Shown here: positions 26,477 to 36,806 of the stretch, in pieces | How positions within the stretch are numbered: position 1 is the stretch's first letter | Layout: each line of letters opens with the position of its first letter | Origin: DTU015 sp012837895 | GTDB lineage: Bacteria > Bacillota > Sulfobacillia > Fermentithermobacillales > Fermentithermobacillaceae | Reading direction: 5' to 3' | Assembly: GCA_050952085.1 (NCBI GenBank) | Contig: JBMNKH010000003.1 | Span: forward strand, 310,001 to 374,000 | DNA length: 64,000 nt | Position numbers and translations under genes: made by a program | The notes under the pieces: generated by a model | The model's database searches: none | The model's input: only the letters and a program-made list of their open reading frames with translations | What the model was told of the DNA's origin: nothing

Positions 26477-29400
26477 GTGAGGTACATTACTGAGAGCATT
26501 CTTGGGTACATAATAGAGGAATGTAAAAAAAGTACAGGTTTAACTTTGCGCTTTGTCTTGCCCTCGTATCCAGCTGGCCTATTATTCGCGATCGGACGAA
26601 GGATCAAAGAGCAGATCCTGAGGATTCCGAATAGGTCGATTCGCTTCCATTATGGAATTGCATATGAGTTAGGTCAGAAGTGGCGAAAGGGTACGGAATC
26701 AGAGAAGAATTGTTTTAGACTGATTCAGGAACAAGGTTGGTATAACGAAACCGACAACCTTACTAATTTGCGTCATATTGAGAGACAACCTACAGAGGAT
26801 TGTCTACTAGTTGTACTAGCAGGCTATCAAGACATTAGGGATCAATCTAGTTTACAGGATTTTTTCCATCTCGACCAAGAATGCCTGTGGAATATATGTC
26901 TTCGCAAAGACTTCTATAGTTGGGTTGAAGCCGCTACACAACAATTCATTAACCCGGATGGAAATGAGATAGCGATCAGAAGGATCGCATCAATTCTCAG
27001 TGAGATATACAATCATGGATTAACTGATCCTCTCGAGGTAAGCCGTTATCTGGAGGCAAAGGACTTCAGTAGCGCAATGGATGGTACCGATGCTTTGGAA
27101 CTTGTACTGAGTGACTTAGGCCATTTTGGATTGCCTAGTATGATGGGGCTAGCCCAACGAAACAATGCCACCTTTGGGACGTATATTATTGCAGCACAGA
27201 AGTTCCTAAACTACAGCAGTTTCTTGGATGTGAGTAGCAGAAGTAAGGCACTAGAGAGAATTGATAGTTTTTCCCGCGAAAATATGGACGAGCCACCTGA
27301 GCATGTACTGGGCATATTTCCTAGCAAAGATGAATTGGTGAACTCACTAAGAGAATATGTCGAAACCGGTTGCTCAGCTCAGAGATCTAGGTTGGCGAAA
27401 GCAGATTTCGTCTATATCCATGACGGCATATTGAGATACAAGAGTCCAAAACAAAGGCGGAGAGATGACAAAGACACAATCACTAAGTTGAGAGGTAATC
27501 CTCTAGAGGTTTTCTTGCGCGCATTGTGGCTATCTTTGGCTGGCTTTAAGAAACAGAACACGAACCTACTTGTGTTAGAAGACATTGAGAGTATCTCCCT
27601 GACTAGTCTCGAGTTCATTCATCAGTTCGGCGATGATGACAAGAGTGCAAGCGATTATCTGCAGAGATTAATAGGCGGGATAGAACAGTATCTTGAAGGC
27701 CGACTACTTATAGGGCCGAAAGAACATCCAGTCAGTGTTGAACTGTCACTTGCTCCAAATATACAAGCGCTGGCTTTCAACCGTGTCCGAGGTAATACGG
27801 AGCCCCGGCTGATCTTTGAAATCAGAATAAATGGGAAAACCTGTGATATGGTGCAAAGGTTTGCCTGGTTGCTTGGGGAGAATACCGATGCTCGTTTCTT
27901 GGTAGAACTCTTCGATTGGCTTGTGGTGCAGTACAGACATAACGTTCTACTTCCTGCATTCTCAATCCAATATATTGCTGAACTGTTTATGGCATCTAGC
28001 TCCGAGGATGTTAATCGCATTTTTAAGAACGGATTATCCTCTGCATCGATTCATGAGTTGGCACCTGAACCTAGTGAAGTTGGCTGCCATAGAAACGAGA
28101 TATACGATCTCGCTGCAGATTTCCAGAGATTCTTAGATGAATATTCCAGGACAGGTTTCTTCTCTGCGTTGATGAATAAACTTGATCCCTTACGTCATAG
28201 CTATGAAGACCTGTTGAGAACACATCTCGACAAGAGTTCAGAGACCCGCCTGGGCCCTAGGTTATTGAAAGCGTTTATGTTTGTGCCCAAACAATTTACG
28301 GAAGTCAGGAACTGGGAAGGTAAGGACTATTTGGAGCATGGAGTTGTGACACCGCTTCACCCTGCTTTGCTTCAGATGATTCATCACCAGCATGCGTATA
28401 TGTGTGAAGGTTTTTGCAATTATGTTAATGAGGGCTTGAAAGAAGTTGGTACTAAGAGCTTGTCAGTCAGCAAATGGAATAGGTTGATGGATTTGTCTCA
28501 AGTCAAGTGGCCTATACTAGGATTACTAGATGCTAATGGCAATTTGGCAACCCATACTCGCAGTTATGGATACATTCATCTGGTTGGAACACCTAGACAA
28601 GGTTATTCAACAAGTAGTTCAAGGCTCTTATTTGAATACGAAGACACAGAAGATGAAGATATCACAGATGCAGAATTGTTTGACGAGAGCCAAGGGGCAA
28701 CCCTCATTAAGAACGTCTTGCTTGATTTCTGCAAAGCGTACCCCTATGCCGGAGATGGTTTAAGTGTTGGTGTTTATTGTGGAGCTAATGTTCAGCCTGT
28801 GATTAGCGGAATTAATGCTTTCCTGTCTCAGATAGTTGCTGACAAGAAAGATCATGTTTACTCCCTAAACTTGATATTGCTTTCTAGCAGCTTTGACGAT
28901 GCCATTGTATTGAGATGGCTACGCGCCTGGGAGGAACGTTGGCAGTCAGCATTAGATGGCGGTAAATTAGACCATTATTCCAACAGTAAGATAACACTCT
29001 ATTTTCGAGTGGTACCTGATAATGATTTTGAGCAATTAGCCAAGCAGGTTCAGAGTATTGACGTGGATGTGTTCTTCTTTACAGATTTCACTAGACCTGA
29101 AAAGAGCTCCTTTTTACCGATCAGTGATTCTAGGTTGTTGCGTTCTGACCAAGGAGATTATCTTAAGTTTCCGATCATGCAGAAGGCAGCGTGTACGGTA
29201 AGGGAAGAAAGGGCAAGTACTGAACGGCGACTTGTGCTGAGCAATCGACAGTTTACAATAGGCACGCTTCATGCAGAACTCATGGCCAAGTTGAGGTATC
29301 AATGGACTAGCACAACGAACAGACACGTAATAGTTGCTTCATGTGACCTTGCTCCTTGGTTAAGGATTATCGATGTAGCCCACAGCAATTGTGTTTGGGT

Positions 29401-31636
29401 CGTTTGCATCGATCCCCTGATAGACGACAAACTCATTCGTGGAGAAGATGGAAGTAGAGAGATAATAGGGTTCGGTACGGGCGTAGGCCCACATGGAGAA
29501 CTGAACTTCACGGTTTCCACTGAGCAGTTTTATGTTTCCGACCTGACTCGTAAAATAGGTGATCAACTTGTCAGACTGCTTAGCAACTACGACGTCAATG
29601 TTTGTAACCAGTTAGCCGAAGAGTTAATTAAGGCAGCCGCATCAATGCCTGGCCTATCAGTAGTCAAGGCCACGGGTCCATCCGAATATGTGCGAGACTT
29701 TATTGCTTATGCTTTGGTCAGGAAATTACTGCCCAGGCAAGAGGAGATGTTGTGCGACGAGATAATATCGTTAGATGCTTTCTCGCACTGGTTTGATCTT
29801 GGGCCAAGGGATATACGCCCCGATCTGCTACACCTACAGGCAGAGTGTAAAGATGGGCTAATCAAGATTAGAGCTCAGATTATTGAATGTAAGTTTGCGA
29901 AAGCGTCTGAAGGGTATCTGGAACGAGCAATTACTCAGGTTGAAGAGGGACTCAAACAGCTAATCCCCAAGTTCCGGCCGAGACAGTGCGATGAGCCGAT
30001 TGGCGTAAGAGACTCGCACCCACCTGATCAGCGTTACTGGTGGATTCAGCTTCATCGACTGCTTTCTAGTCACGGTGAGATAGAGTATAAGCAGTCAAAT
30101 GAGCTACTGCAAGCTCTCGAACTTCTAAGCGATGGATACTACACCATTGAATGGGAGGCTGCCGTCGTAGCTGTATGGACTGATGTGATGCACGGAGAAG
30201 TGAATAGAAATGAGCGATGGTGTATTTCCATGGATGGTCAGGACATGCCTGTGTACTCAGTTGAATGCGGAAGAGATTTCATTCAAGAAGTGGTTTTGAA
30301 TGGTGCTAAGTTTGACCTTTTTCCAGATGATTCGGCCATACGTTACGATTGTACTGTAAGGTTGCCAGATGAACCCACACATCAAGATGCTGATGATGCT
30401 CGACAAGAATCAGAACAATCTAAACAGATTCCAGTTGTTCCAGAGAAAAAGACAAAGACAAAGCCGTCAATTGATACTACTTCAGAGATGTCCGAACGGC
30501 ATATTCCAGATCGGATCCTGCTTGGAAGTGGCACATCGGGTGGTCGTGATGTGTACTGGGAATTCGGCCATCCTGAACTACCAAACAGGCATCTGCTAAT
30601 CTTTGGAGCATCCGGTACTGGCAAGACCTACACAATTCAGTGTTTGATTGCTGAACTGAGCAGGTTTGGCATCAACAGTCTGATTGTAGACTATACAACA
30701 GGTTTTACAAATCAGCAATTAGAACGCATTCTTGTGGATAAGTTAGCTCCCCTACAACATATCGTCCGAACGGAACCACTACCGATAAATCCCTTCCGCA
30801 AACAATGTGAATTTGTTGACGATATTCCTTTGTATGATACACCAACAAAAGTGGCTCAAAGAGTAACAGGCGTATTTTCGGAGGTTTTTACACTAGGAGA
30901 ACAACAAAAGGCAGTTCTTTATGAGTCTATAAAGAGTGGGTTGGAGGATACAAAAGGCGAGTTCAACTTGCGAATGTTGCTTGAAAGACTAGAACGGATA
31001 GGGAAAGCCGGCGGTGTGACTGCTAGTCCGGCAGTGACTGTCGCAAACAAGATTCGTCCGTTTGTTGATATGAATCCTTTTGGAGAGGAGGACCCTGATG
31101 GTTGGGAAAGGATTTTCCTTGATCCGGTGTCCCGATGTCATATCCTCCAATTAGCAGGTTTCATGAAGGACGCTGCTCGCTTGATTACAGAGTTTTCCCT
31201 CATAGATCTTTATTGGTACTACAGGACCAGAGGCTCTAAGGACGATCCGCGTGTTGTAGTGCTTGATGAGATCCAAAACCTAGATCACCGATTGGAGAGC
31301 CCGATAGGACAGTTCCTTACAGAAGGCCGCAAATTAGGGTTATCTCTAATCCTTGCTACCCAGAGTCTGAGCAATTTTAGTCAAGATGAGAAAGATCGTC
31401 TATTCCAAGCTAGCCATAAGTTGTTTTTCAAGCCAGCAGATACCGAAGTTAAAGCATTTGCCCAATTGATTGCAGACGCTACTGGTGAGGGTCAGACCAT
31501 TTGGATCCAACGGTTATCACAGCTGAAACGGGGAGAGTGTTATTCGCTTGGGTGCGCGTACAATAGCGTTACCAATAGGTTGGACGTCAATAAAGCTTTC
31601 AAGATCAGAATTCGACCGTTAGAAGAAAGGTTGTAG
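26477..31636 (+). CDS. SspH/DptH-like giant protein with C-terminal HerA/FtsK-type ATPase
   Basis: A 1719-residue protein starting at GTG 26477, nine bases after GAAGGAG. The first ~1300 residues have no named domain but include a block with SLAPNIQAL and several conserved Trp positions. A charged low-complexity linker (near 30,400) rich in Gln, Glu and Lys leads to the C-terminal motor at residues ~1355-1719: GRDVYWEFGHPELPNRHLLI, Walker A FGASGTGKT, Walker B VVVLDEIQN and a later LILATQS sensor segment. This is the arrangement of DptH/DndH, the motor of PT-dependent restriction. It probably translocates on DNA lacking phosphorothioate. Stop and next start are six bases apart. Confidence 0.75.
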   Translation: MRYITESILGYIIEECKKSTGLTLRFVLPSYPAGLLFAIGRRIKEQILRIPNRSIRFHYGIAYELGQKWRKGTESEKNCFRLIQEQGWYNETDNLTNLRHIERQPTEDCLLVVLAGYQDIRDQSSLQDFFHLDQECLWNICLRKDFYSWVEAATQQFINPDGNEIAIRRIASILSEIYNHGLTDPLEVSRYLEAKDFSSAMDGTDALELVLSDLGHFGLPSMMGLAQRNNATFGTYIIAAQKFLNYSSFLDVSSRSKALERIDSFSRENMDEPPEHVLGIFPSKDELVNSLREYVETGCSAQRSRLAKADFVYIHDGILRYKSPKQRRRDDKDTITKLRGNPLEVFLRALWLSLAGFKKQNTNLLVLEDIESISLTSLEFIHQFGDDDKSASDYLQRLIGGIEQYLEGRLLIGPKEHPVSVELSLAPNIQALAFNRVRGNTEPRLIFEIRINGKTCDMVQRFAWLLGENTDARFLVELFDWLVVQYRHNVLLPAFSIQYIAELFMASSSEDVNRIFKNGLSSASIHELAPEPSEVGCHRNEIYDLAADFQRFLDEYSRTGFFSALMNKLDPLRHSYEDLLRTHLDKSSETRLGPRLLKAFMFVPKQFTEVRNWEGKDYLEHGVVTPLHPALLQMIHHQHAYMCEGFCNYVNEGLKEVGTKSLSVSKWNRLMDLSQVKWPILGLLDANGNLATHTRSYGYIHLVGTPRQGYSTSSSRLLFEYEDTEDEDITDAELFDESQGATLIKNVLLDFCKAYPYAGDGLSVGVYCGANVQPVISGINAFLSQIVADKKDHVYSLNLILLSSSFDDAIVLRWLRAWEERWQSALDGGKLDHYSNSKITLYFRVVPDNDFEQLAKQVQSIDVDVFFFTDFTRPEKSSFLPISDSRLLRSDQGDYLKFPIMQKAACTVREERASTERRLVLSNRQFTIGTLHAELMAKLRYQWTSTTNRHVIVASCDLAPWLRIIDVAHSNCVWVVCIDPLIDDKLIRGEDGSREIIGFGTGVGPHGELNFTVSTEQFYVSDLTRKIGDQLVRLLSNYDVNVCNQLAEELIKAAASMPGLSVVKATGPSEYVRDFIAYALVRKLLPRQEEMLCDEIISLDAFSHWFDLGPRDIRPDLLHLQAECKDGLIKIRAQIIECKFAKASEGYLERAITQVEEGLKQLIPKFRPRQCDEPIGVRDSHPPDQRYWWIQLHRLLSSHGEIEYKQSNELLQALELLSDGYYTIEWEAAVVAVWTDVMHGEVNRNERWCISMDGQDMPVYSVECGRDFIQEVVLNGAKFDLFPDDSAIRYDCTVRLPDEPTHQDADDARQESEQSKQIPVVPEKKTKTKPSIDTTSEMSERHIPDRILLGSGTSGGRDVYWEFGHPELPNRHLLIFGASGTGKTYTIQCLIAELSRFGINSLIVDYTTGFTNQQLERILVDKLAPLQHIVRTEPLPINPFRKQCEFVDDIPLYDTPTKVAQRVTGVFSEVFTLGEQQKAVLYESIKSGLEDTKGEFNLRMLLERLERIGKAGGVTASPAVTVANKIRPFVDMNPFGEEDPDGWERIFLDPVSRCHILQLAGFMKDAARLITEFSLIDLYWYYRTRGSKDDPRVVVLDEIQNLDHRLESPIGQFLTEGRKLGLSLILATQSLSNFSQDEKDRLFQASHKLFFKPADTEVKAFAQLIADATGEGQTIWIQRLSQLKRGECYSLGCAYNSVTNRLDVNKAFKIRIRPLEERL

Positions 31637-31641
31637 TATTT

Positions 31642-32466
31642 ATGCTCCCACTGAACTTCCATCAGACCTTTGTTCCTGAAAGACGGTTGATAACCGCTCT
31701 CATGGAATATGCTGCGTCAGGACAAGAAGGGACCTTGTACCAAATGTCAGAGCAAACCGGTATTCCTATGGGGAAATCAAGCGGGAAAATGCCGGCAATA
31801 CTTAATTATTGTAAAGGTATGGGATTGATAGCCGTAAGCAGAAAAGACGATCAACGCATAAAACCAACTCTTACTCCGTTTGGTAACACCGTATACCTTA
31901 GTGATAGATATCTCGGTGAAGAGTTAACTCAGTGGCTTGTTCATCTTAATCTTTGTAGAAGAGACATTGGAGCTGTGCTGTGGAATAGGGTTTTTGGGGA
32001 AGGGACTCGTACCCTAGGGATTAGCTTTTCGTGTCCGAAACTAGAAGAGTATCTAGTTTCCCATTTCGGGCGGAGCAAGAAAACAAGGACCGGCCCTTTG
32101 TTGGCTACATACCGTGATGATGCAGCGCTTGCAAGGGCGGGAATTCTGAGATTCGAGAATGACGTAATAACCAGAAACAAAGCTCCAATCAAGTCGACAT
32201 GGGCTACCGCATATTCCGCATTAATGCTTGAGATGTTCGAGGCGTTTTTCGCAGGACAATTTCAAGTAACCGTTACAGACTTTGCTGAGGAGACACTCTT
32301 GTTTGACATATGTCTGTGGCAAGAATCAGACATTGATTCTATGTTGTCGCTTGTGCAGAATAGGGGATTTGTTTCTGTAGATCGTCAGATATGGCCCTGG
32401 GTTATAGAGAAAAGAGCAAATAGTGAGAGCGTATGGCGGGTAATATTCGATAGCATTGTTTCATAA
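31642..32466 (+). CDS. second DUF4007-like protein
   Basis: A 274-residue protein that repeats the DUF4007 plan of sspB in divergent form: NFHQTFVPERRLITALMEYA matches the HETFxxRxGWL start, then a small winged-helix-like part with LTPFGNTVYL (compare VPSAFGERLL) and LGEELTQWLVHLNLC (compare LEDDASLWLLHWQL). The two proteins occupy the same place before a large ATPase. I read this as a second SspB-like subunit. Whether it nicks DNA, senses the modification or only partners the next ATPase cannot be told. It is part of the same operon. Confidence 0.6.
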   Translation: MLPLNFHQTFVPERRLITALMEYAASGQEGTLYQMSEQTGIPMGKSSGKMPAILNYCKGMGLIAVSRKDDQRIKPTLTPFGNTVYLSDRYLGEELTQWLVHLNLCRRDIGAVLWNRVFGEGTRTLGISFSCPKLEEYLVSHFGRSKKTRTGPLLATYRDDAALARAGILRFENDVITRNKAPIKSTWATAYSALMLEMFEAFFAGQFQVTVTDFAEETLLFDICLWQESDIDSMLSLVQNRGFVSVDRQIWPWVIEKRANSESVWRVIFDSIVS

Positions 32467-32483
32467 ATGGAGGCTCTTATGAA

Positions 32484-35400
32484 ATGAAACTGAAAGACGT
32501 AGTTTCCTTTCGTAAAGATTTGCTGTTTCATGGGGCTGTTCAGTTAGGGTGGTTCGAACGAAACAAAGTATTGTCTGACAAAGCTGCTGCTCACTTCATC
32601 TTTCACGGTCCAGATTACCACGGAGCCGATACAGATGCTGTTGAAACAGGCGTTAGTTTTGTGGACACTGCTACTTTTACTAAAGAAGTGACCGACAGAT
32701 TAGTATCAGGGGATACTGATGAACCTTTCATTATTAGTATCGCCGGTTATGGGACAGGCAAGTCTCACTTGGCTCTTACTCTAGCTACTCTGTTTTCGAG
32801 ACCGGAGTCAGCGTTATCACAGTCGATTTTGGCGAATCTGTCATTGGCTGATGCTCAAATAGGACAATGCGTACAGAATTCTATTGCACATCTTAGGGAA
32901 CAACCGTTCTTGGTGGTTGCGTTAAACGGCATGGAGGATTTCGACCTTAGCAACGAAATCTCTAGACAGATACTTAATGCCCTTAAGGAAAAAGACGTCG
33001 ATACAGGCGCCCTTGAGAACCTGCGTCCCCGGTTCAAGTTGGCGGAGAATTTTGCTAGGGCCTTTCATGTCACTCTAGATGAGGATTTTCGGGAGTATTT
33101 TGGAGATGACTATAGCATTGAAGAGATTACTCGAGGGCTTACCTCTCAAGATGATCGTGTTTTCACCAAGGTAAACGAAATATATAAGCTAAAAATGGGA
33201 ACAAGCTTCCCTGTGGCAGGGCAGGAATCTCTTCAGGATTTTATACGGGTTACAAGCAAGCAGTATTGTGGACCGGGGAAACCTTTCGCAGGATTGCTGA
33301 TCATATTCGACGAGTTTGGTAGGTATATAGAGTTCGCTGCCCAGAAACCTCACGTAGCCGGTCCGGCGGCATTGCAGCAGCTATATGAAGCAGTCCAGGA
33401 AAATGCAGGAAGCGTGTTCCTTCTGGCTTTTATCCAAACGGAGCTCAGGGCCTATGCTTCGCGGGTCATGCCGGAACGACGTGACGAGATAGAAAGATAC
33501 TTGACCCGCTTTGACTCCGTTCGTAAAGTGAGGTTGTCCACCAATCTGGAAACAGTCATAGCACATCTTATCGAGAAAAAGGACTTGAGGGTCATAAAGG
33601 AGCAAGTATCCAGCCTTCAACTAGATTACATTCATTCCTGCATGGTCAAATGGTTTCCAGATCTCAGCCGGCATGCGTTATGGCTTTCTCCAGGAGCTTT
33701 TGCCAGAGTGGTTGGGGAAGGTTGTTGGCCATTGCACCCGGTTTCAACTTGGGTGCTCTCCCAACTAACTAGCGTCGGCAAAGCCCTCCAGCAACGCTCT
33801 GCATTATCGCTCTTGACAGATGTTGTAGATGTGCTGATAGAGAAAGACCTGGAACCTAGTTCGGCTATTGTGCCTACGGATCTCTTGACATCTAGTCTGC
33901 TTGATGAGTTCAAATCTTCCGAGCGGATGGGAACACAAAGACCGATTACAGATTCATATCAGGTGGTGTTGGAGAAATACCAGCACGATCTGTCACCAAC
34001 CGAAAAGATTATTCTAGGGGCAATTGTGCTTCAGCAGAAAATTGGAATCAAGGTTGAGTCTAGAACTGATTATATCGAAGCGGTATGTATGTTTACCGGT
34101 TTGCCACAAGAGGTGGTCGATAGAGGACTAAGTCTGCTTGAAAAGGAGTTTGGGGTTCTTGAGTGGAATGGTTTAGTCAATCAATATGAAATCATCGGTG
34201 ATGCGGTCCCCAGAAGAACGTTCTTAAGTTCCTTAGAACGAAAGGTTAACGAAATCGGCCTAGATAGAAGAAGTGATATCTTTTATGCCAATATAAGGCA
34301 ATGGCTTGACAAAGATGAGTTTCCAACTGACTTTGGAGAGCAAAACGATATCAGTACAAGAGAATGGAATTACAAATGCTATTTCAGTAACGTACAGATT
34401 CTCGAAAACCAGATACAGATGGCTTTGCTACAATGGCGGGATGCGGTAAATGCAGATACGAGCAAAGGGCAGTTAATCTATTGTTATGTGGGTCCAGGCA
34501 GTGAATTGACTTCGCTCAAGGAGAGAGTTCAGGCTAGGCTCTGGTCACGTATGGCTGAACTTGGTGTGGACCTGCGCAAGGGCGCTCCGATAGCGATCTT
34601 GTTTCTTGACGACTATGAAGGTGACTTCGGTCAGAAGCTTGCTGAATATTGGGTTTTGGAGTCAGGTTTTTCTGATGAGGAACACAGTAAGTTTGCTAAC
34701 TTCATACTAGACAAGAAGAACAGTGTTAAGGAAGAGTTATCACGCATTTTTGAAGAAATGGAAGAGGAAAGCAATGTGGTTTTTGCTACGAGTGTCCAGA
34801 TACAACATGGGCGTCTGAGACAAATGCTCTTACGTCTATTTGATGTGGTATATCCGGAACGAATACCTTTTCCTTTTGATGGCTTCCACACTATTCGCGG
34901 TAATGCAGCAGCTAATTGCCAGACATTCACAAGAGAACTGCTATTAGGTAACTTAGATAGGGAGTGGCTCCAAGCGCGAAAACCTCAGGAGAAAAACCGT
35001 GGATACAAGGTTCTTGATCAGGCTTGGCGGATTTTTGACAAGGCCGGTTCAGTTCGACTTCTGCCTGGCAATCCAAGAGTGAGAAAACTCATTCATATAC
35101 TGCACTCTACCTTAGACCCGGCGTCTGATGAGCAGGCACAAACACAGAGTGCAAATCTAGGTAGGGTTGTCAAAAGGTGGATGGCACCTCCATTTGGGTG
35201 CAATTTGGCTGCCGCTGGTTTGCTCTTGGCTACCTATCTAGGACGTAGACAAAATGAACTTGACTTGTACTACAATAACAGGCTTGTGAGAACCGAGGAA
35301 TGGTTGGCAAGAGCAATGCCCACAAATTTCTTCGATCTCACAATTCTAGATAATACTGTGGTTACGCGAGTATCCAAAGACAGAGCATCGTTATGGGAAG

Positions 35401-36806
35401 AGCTTTTTGAAAAATGGGAATTAGAACCGACCTATTCCGGAAGGATTGCCTTTATGGAAAAGGCTGAGGAACTATCCGAGCGTGTTCCTCTGCCGCAAGT
35501 ATTAAGAGACAGATATGAGCTCTTGAAGACGAAGACTCAGCTTGCTGTAAGGAAGCTCAACGAATTGGCTAGAGTGTTGAATAAGGCCTTGAGCCTCGTA
35601 GAAGAAGGAAATGGGAAGCGTGATGTTAGCCTGTTGTCTTGGGGCGCCGCGTTGTTAGTGGAGCAATATGAAGAAATGCGGGATAATCCGGATTGTTGGA
35701 CTCAGGAACAAGCCATGGAGGTGAGAGACCATTACTCCACGGCTCGAATACGAACTAAGCAGTTGTTTCCTAGCTGGCTAAGGGAACAAAGGGAAACGAC
35801 GATTGAGCGTCTTAGTGATTTTAGGCATCGAATGAAAACCCTAGTTGGCGGCAATCTTGAGAAAATGGGTCTGGAAGATGAAAGAAGGCTTCTTGAAAAG
35901 CATGTAGACGAAGTCGAGAAGAATATTCGATTACTAGCGAATATCAAGGCGTCAAAGGATGATACAAGAAGGTTTCTTGAGAATAAGGTGGTTTCGGAAA
36001 GATCGCCGTTGGCAGATCTGCAAGGATGGTCAGAGAAAGCCGAGGGACTTCTAAGCACCCTTCAACTAGCGAGAGAGCAAACGCAGATAGGCAAGTATGA
36101 GATTGATAAGACTATCGATGATCTAACAGAGTTTATCGAAGCCTGTGATCAGCAAGTTCGACAACATAGATCCAACGCTGCAGACATTTTTAACCACCGA
36201 ACCGTAACTTGTTTGGCAGATATAGCTGATTGGAGAACAGAAGCTCTTGAGTTTCGGAGAATATTCGCCGGTTATGATCAAGACGTGCAGGATTTCTTGT
36301 TGATCATTAAACAACTCGAATTATTGGAGAAACACTATCAGCGGCTTGATGACAGTAGGCTTTCAGACGAAGAACTAGATATTGTGTTAGAGCAGTGTCA
36401 ACAAGAACTAATCGAGCAATTCATAGACGACTGTCCGCCTTTGGATGCAGAACTTATATATCGTGATATAATGACCAGTATCAGGGGAAAAAGAGATAGG
36501 GTTGCATCTCAGTGGATTGAAATGGCTTTGGCTAAGACAAGAGAACTTCCGACCCTTGGAGCAGCAGAAGTGATAAGCATAAGAAAGCAATTGGAGAACA
36601 TGCCCGCGGTGCTTTCAGAAGAGCAACGAAAAAGAGTTCGTGTTGAGATTGAAGCATGCGAGAGTCGTTTGGATGAACTTGAAGTTGAAGGGCTATTTGC
36701 TAAGTTCAACGATCTTTCAAGAACTGGTAAGATGAAGTTCTTGACTAGGCTCAGAGACTACTTGGAGCAACACTTCGACTTAAGGGACTTCTTTCAAGAG
36801 TTCTGA
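32484..36806 (+). CDS. second SspC-like giant ATPase
   Basis: A 1440-residue ATPase with ATG 32484 after a GGAGG site. Walker A is IAGYGTGKSH near residue 91; Walker B is LLIIFDEFGRYIEF near residue 278, very close in pattern to sspC (VIDELGKNLEY). The last ~500 residues are rich in Glu, Lys, Arg and Leu heptads (for example around LEKHVDEVEKNIRLLANIK), suggesting long coiled coils, as in PglY-like or SMC-like proteins. It is the last gene of the island. Together with the preceding DUF4007-like gene it forms a B'-C' pair in addition to sspBC, which is not part of any Ssp architecture I know. Confidence 0.7.
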   Translation: MKLKDVVSFRKDLLFHGAVQLGWFERNKVLSDKAAAHFIFHGPDYHGADTDAVETGVSFVDTATFTKEVTDRLVSGDTDEPFIISIAGYGTGKSHLALTLATLFSRPESALSQSILANLSLADAQIGQCVQNSIAHLREQPFLVVALNGMEDFDLSNEISRQILNALKEKDVDTGALENLRPRFKLAENFARAFHVTLDEDFREYFGDDYSIEEITRGLTSQDDRVFTKVNEIYKLKMGTSFPVAGQESLQDFIRVTSKQYCGPGKPFAGLLIIFDEFGRYIEFAAQKPHVAGPAALQQLYEAVQENAGSVFLLAFIQTELRAYASRVMPERRDEIERYLTRFDSVRKVRLSTNLETVIAHLIEKKDLRVIKEQVSSLQLDYIHSCMVKWFPDLSRHALWLSPGAFARVVGEGCWPLHPVSTWVLSQLTSVGKALQQRSALSLLTDVVDVLIEKDLEPSSAIVPTDLLTSSLLDEFKSSERMGTQRPITDSYQVVLEKYQHDLSPTEKIILGAIVLQQKIGIKVESRTDYIEAVCMFTGLPQEVVDRGLSLLEKEFGVLEWNGLVNQYEIIGDAVPRRTFLSSLERKVNEIGLDRRSDIFYANIRQWLDKDEFPTDFGEQNDISTREWNYKCYFSNVQILENQIQMALLQWRDAVNADTSKGQLIYCYVGPGSELTSLKERVQARLWSRMAELGVDLRKGAPIAILFLDDYEGDFGQKLAEYWVLESGFSDEEHSKFANFILDKKNSVKEELSRIFEEMEEESNVVFATSVQIQHGRLRQMLLRLFDVVYPERIPFPFDGFHTIRGNAAANCQTFTRELLLGNLDREWLQARKPQEKNRGYKVLDQAWRIFDKAGSVRLLPGNPRVRKLIHILHSTLDPASDEQAQTQSANLGRVVKRWMAPPFGCNLAAAGLLLATYLGRRQNELDLYYNNRLVRTEEWLARAMPTNFFDLTILDNTVVTRVSKDRASLWEELFEKWELEPTYSGRIAFMEKAEELSERVPLPQVLRDRYELLKTKTQLAVRKLNELARVLNKALSLVEEGNGKRDVSLLSWGAALLVEQYEEMRDNPDCWTQEQAMEVRDHYSTARIRTKQLFPSWLREQRETTIERLSDFRHRMKTLVGGNLEKMGLEDERRLLEKHVDEVEKNIRLLANIKASKDDTRRFLENKVVSERSPLADLQGWSEKAEGLLSTLQLAREQTQIGKYEIDKTIDDLTEFIEACDQQVRQHRSNAADIFNHRTVTCLADIADWRTEALEFRRIFAGYDQDVQDFLLIIKQLELLEKHYQRLDDSRLSDEELDIVLEQCQQELIEQFIDDCPPLDAELIYRDIMTSIRGKRDRVASQWIEMALAKTRELPTLGAAEVISIRKQLENMPAVLSEEQRKRVRVEIEACESRLDELEVEGLFAKFNDLSRTGKMKFLTRLRDYLEQHFDLRDFFQEF

